Assembly: GCF_000737515.1 (NCBI RefSeq)
Contig: NZ_CP006587.1
Span: 1,178,001 to 1,242,000 of the forward strand
Source: Hymenobacter sp. APR13
GTDB taxonomy: Bacteria > Bacteroidota > Bacteroidia > Cytophagales > Hymenobacteraceae
Direction of reading: 5' to 3'
Length of the DNA stretch: 64,000 bases
The notes under the pieces are model-generated. The model saw only the letters and a list, made by a program, of their open reading frames with translations, searched no databases and was not told where the DNA came from. Positions 62,461 to 64,000 of the stretch are shown piece after piece (the first letter of the stretch is position 1; each line of letters begins with the position of its first letter). Both the position numbers and the translations under genes were made by a program.

Positions 62461-63546
62461 ATGGCTTCCAAACTTCTTTCCTCGGCCCAGCTGGGCCCGC
62501 TCACGCTTGAAAACCACCTCGCCATGGCGCCCATGACGCGCGCCCGCTCGCTGGCCAACGTGCCTGGCCCGCTGGTGGCTGAGTACTACGCCCAGCGCGC
62601 CACGGCTGGCCTCATCATCACGGAAGGTACCTCGCCCTCGGCCAACGGCCTGGGCTATGCCCGCATTCCCGGCCTGTTCAGCCAGGAGCAGGTAGCCGGC
62701 TGGAAGCTGACCACCGACGCCGTGCACGCCAAAGGCGGCAAGATTTTCGTGCAGTTTATGCACACCGGCCGGGTATCGCACCCCCTGAACATGCCCGAAG
62801 GCACCGAAATGGTGGCCCCCTCGGCCATCGCCGCCGCCGGCGACATGTGGACCGACCAGCAGCAGATGCAGCCCCAGCCCACGCCCCGCGCCCTAACTAC
62901 CGAAGAAGTAAAAGGGCTGGTGCAGGACTTCGTGCAGGCTGCCAAGTTGGCTATTGAGGCCGGTTTCGATGGTGTGGAGCTACACGCTGCCAACGGCTAC
63001 CTGCTCGAGCAGTTCCTCAACCCCCACAGCAACCAGCGCACCGACGAATACGGTGGCAGCCTTGAAAACCGCGCCCGCTTCGTGCTGGAAGTAGCCGAAG
63101 CCACGGCCGCCGCCATCGGGGCCGAGCGCACCGGCATCCGCCTCTCGCCCTGGAGCACGTTCAACGACATGGCCCTCTATGACGACATCGACGCGCTGTA
63201 TGAGTACCTGGCCACTGAGCTCCAGAAGCGCAATCTGATATACCTGCACCTGATTAACCAGGAGAACCCGAAGTGCGCCGCCACCATCGACAGCCTGCGC
63301 ACCAAGTTCACCAACACCCTCATCCTGTGCGGCGGCTACAACGCTGAGCAGGCCGAAGCCGAGCTGGAAAAAGGCCGCGCCGACCTCGTAGCCTTCGGCC
63401 GCGACTACATCAGCAACCCCGACCTGGCCGAGCGCTTCGAGCAGCACGCGCCCCTCACCCCCGGCGACCAGAGCACGTTCTACGCTCCCGGCCCCGAGGG
63501 CTTCCACCAGGGCTACACCGACTACCCAACCCTGGCGCAGGCGTAG
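62461..63546 (+). CDS. Old yellow enzyme-family flavin oxidoreductase (alkene reductase)
   Basis: A 361-residue FMN-dependent TIM-barrel ene-reductase that reduces alpha,beta-unsaturated carbonyls. Seen: LENHLAMAPMTRARS (FMN region), FMHTGRVSHPLN, and GFDGVELHAANGYLLEQFLN followed by YGGSLENRARF, the diagnostic segment. Length is typical. ATG 62461 (MASKLLSSAQLGPLTL) is preferred to an upstream in-frame start near the terminator. Nitro-ester reductases such as NemA belong to this family; the physiological substrate is unknown. Confidence 0.93.
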   Translation: MASKLLSSAQLGPLTLENHLAMAPMTRARSLANVPGPLVAEYYAQRATAGLIITEGTSPSANGLGYARIPGLFSQEQVAGWKLTTDAVHAKGGKIFVQFMHTGRVSHPLNMPEGTEMVAPSAIAAAGDMWTDQQQMQPQPTPRALTTEEVKGLVQDFVQAAKLAIEAGFDGVELHAANGYLLEQFLNPHSNQRTDEYGGSLENRARFVLEVAEATAAAIGAERTGIRLSPWSTFNDMALYDDIDALYEYLATELQKRNLIYLHLINQENPKCAATIDSLRTKFTNTLILCGGYNAEQAEAELEKGRADLVAFGRDYISNPDLAERFEQHAPLTPGDQSTFYAPGPEGFHQGYTDYPTLAQA

Positions 63547-63572
63547 TACCTTCCTGCTTCGCGCTTATTTCC

Positions 63573-63607
63573 AAAGCCCCCCGGCCCCTCTGGCCGGGGG
63601 GCTTTTT
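63573..63607 (+). terminator. Rho-independent terminator
   Basis: AAAGCCCCCCGGCC and GGCCGGGGGGCTTTTT form a very GC-rich stem with a four-base loop and a T run. Confidence 0.92.
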
Positions 63608-63698
63608 GCTGGCCCGGAAGGGCGCCGTAGCTGCCTGCAGCCGCTACAGGCGGGGTGGCGCGCCCGGGCAACGGCCCATTTCACCGGATAGATTTCTC

Positions 63699-63706
63699 TA
63701 TCTTTA
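63699..63706 (+). promoter_or_regulatory. Possible -7 box (TATCTTTA)
   Basis: One mismatch from TAnnTTTG, about 43 bases before the next ATG. Confidence 0.35.
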
Positions 63707-63749
63707 GGTTTCAAATTGTGTTCCCCCCACTTTTCTCACCAGTAGTTGC

Positions 63750-64000
63750 ATGAGTACCAAGCTGCGTCTCACTATTCTGAGCTTTTTACAGTTTTTCATC
63801 TGGGGCTCGTGGCTGATAACCATCGGGGCGTACTGGTTTCAGACCAAGCAGTGGTCGGGCGCGCAGTTTGGGGCCATCTTCTCCACGATGGGCATTGCCT
63901 CCATCTTCATGCCCTCCATCATGGGCATCATTGCCGATAAGTATGTGAATGCCGAGAAGCTCTACGGCGTCCTGCATATTCTGGGCGGCGCGGTACTGTG
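63750..64000 (+). CDS. NupG-like nucleoside transporter, 5' part (runs off window)
   Basis: The first 83 residues of a major-facilitator-superfamily protein; the gene continues past the window. The start MSTKLRLTILSFLQFFIWGS, then WLITIGAYWFQTKQWSG and GAIFSTMGIASIFMPSIMGI, closely match the N-terminus of the NupG/XapB nucleoside:proton symporter branch common in Bacteroidetes. Substrate is predicted from family only. Confidence 0.85.
   Translation, partial: MSTKLRLTILSFLQFFIWGSWLITIGAYWFQTKQWSGAQFGAIFSTMGIASIFMPSIMGIIADKYVNAEKLYGVLHILGGAVL

Overview
This 64 kb window is GC-rich chromosomal DNA from a member of the Bacteroidetes, most likely Hymenobacter or a close relative in the Cytophagales. 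The evidence is a Bacteroidetes-type -7 promoter box (TAnnTTTG, usually TACCTTTG) next to several start codons, very few Shine-Dalgarno sites, a short NuoG, an ABC permease fused to an M1 peptidase, a two-component propeller kinase and LytS/LytTR pairs. No rRNA, tRNA, CRISPR array, prophage or intact insertion sequence was seen.

Layout. 1-13.2 kb: 3' part of clpB, three paralogous small exported proteins, a HupE/UreJ-like membrane protein, a TonB-dependent-type outer membrane protein, a LytS/LytTR sensor-regulator pair, a secreted M1 peptidase and two small proteins. 13.4-23.9 kb: KDPG aldolase, type II NADH dehydrogenase, ArsR regulator, thioredoxin-like ferredoxin, YjjG nucleotidase, a small kinase, DUF3592-like membrane proteins, pruA and two Uma2 nucleases. 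24.0-41.2 kb: all fourteen subunits of respiratory complex I (nuoA-N). The nuo cluster is interrupted twice: by a MntA/HepT toxin-antitoxin pair between nuoD and nuoE, and by a terminator plus four unrelated genes between nuoJ and nuoK. 41.5-51.6 kb: S41 peptidase, an OmpA-domain protein, a PolB-like exonuclease and two complete two-component systems. 51.8-64 kb: ABC ATPase and its permease-peptidase partner, aspS, small exported proteins, tadA, superoxide dismutase, an old yellow enzyme and the start of a NupG-like transporter.

The most unusual feature is the spacer DNA. Two classes of hairpin-forming repeat fill the gaps. One class has arms made of 7- or 8-base tandem units, with a different unit at nearly every site (TGAGTAT, AGTGCTT, GCTGTTA, GTTGTCA, GGGACTTG and others). 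The other is a modular palindromic family with interchangeable outer, core and inner pieces (CATGCTGAGC or CATTCCGAGC outside, GAAGCATCT or GGAATCT core, then CTACCGCTTCG or CGCGTGCTGACGTT). Within nuo, the B/C, C/D, G/H, I/J and K/L spacers each carry a different short-unit hairpin, and F/G and H/I carry the modular type. Some copies are nested in one another, which gives a relative order of insertion. Their function and mobilising enzyme are unknown and cannot be read from this window.
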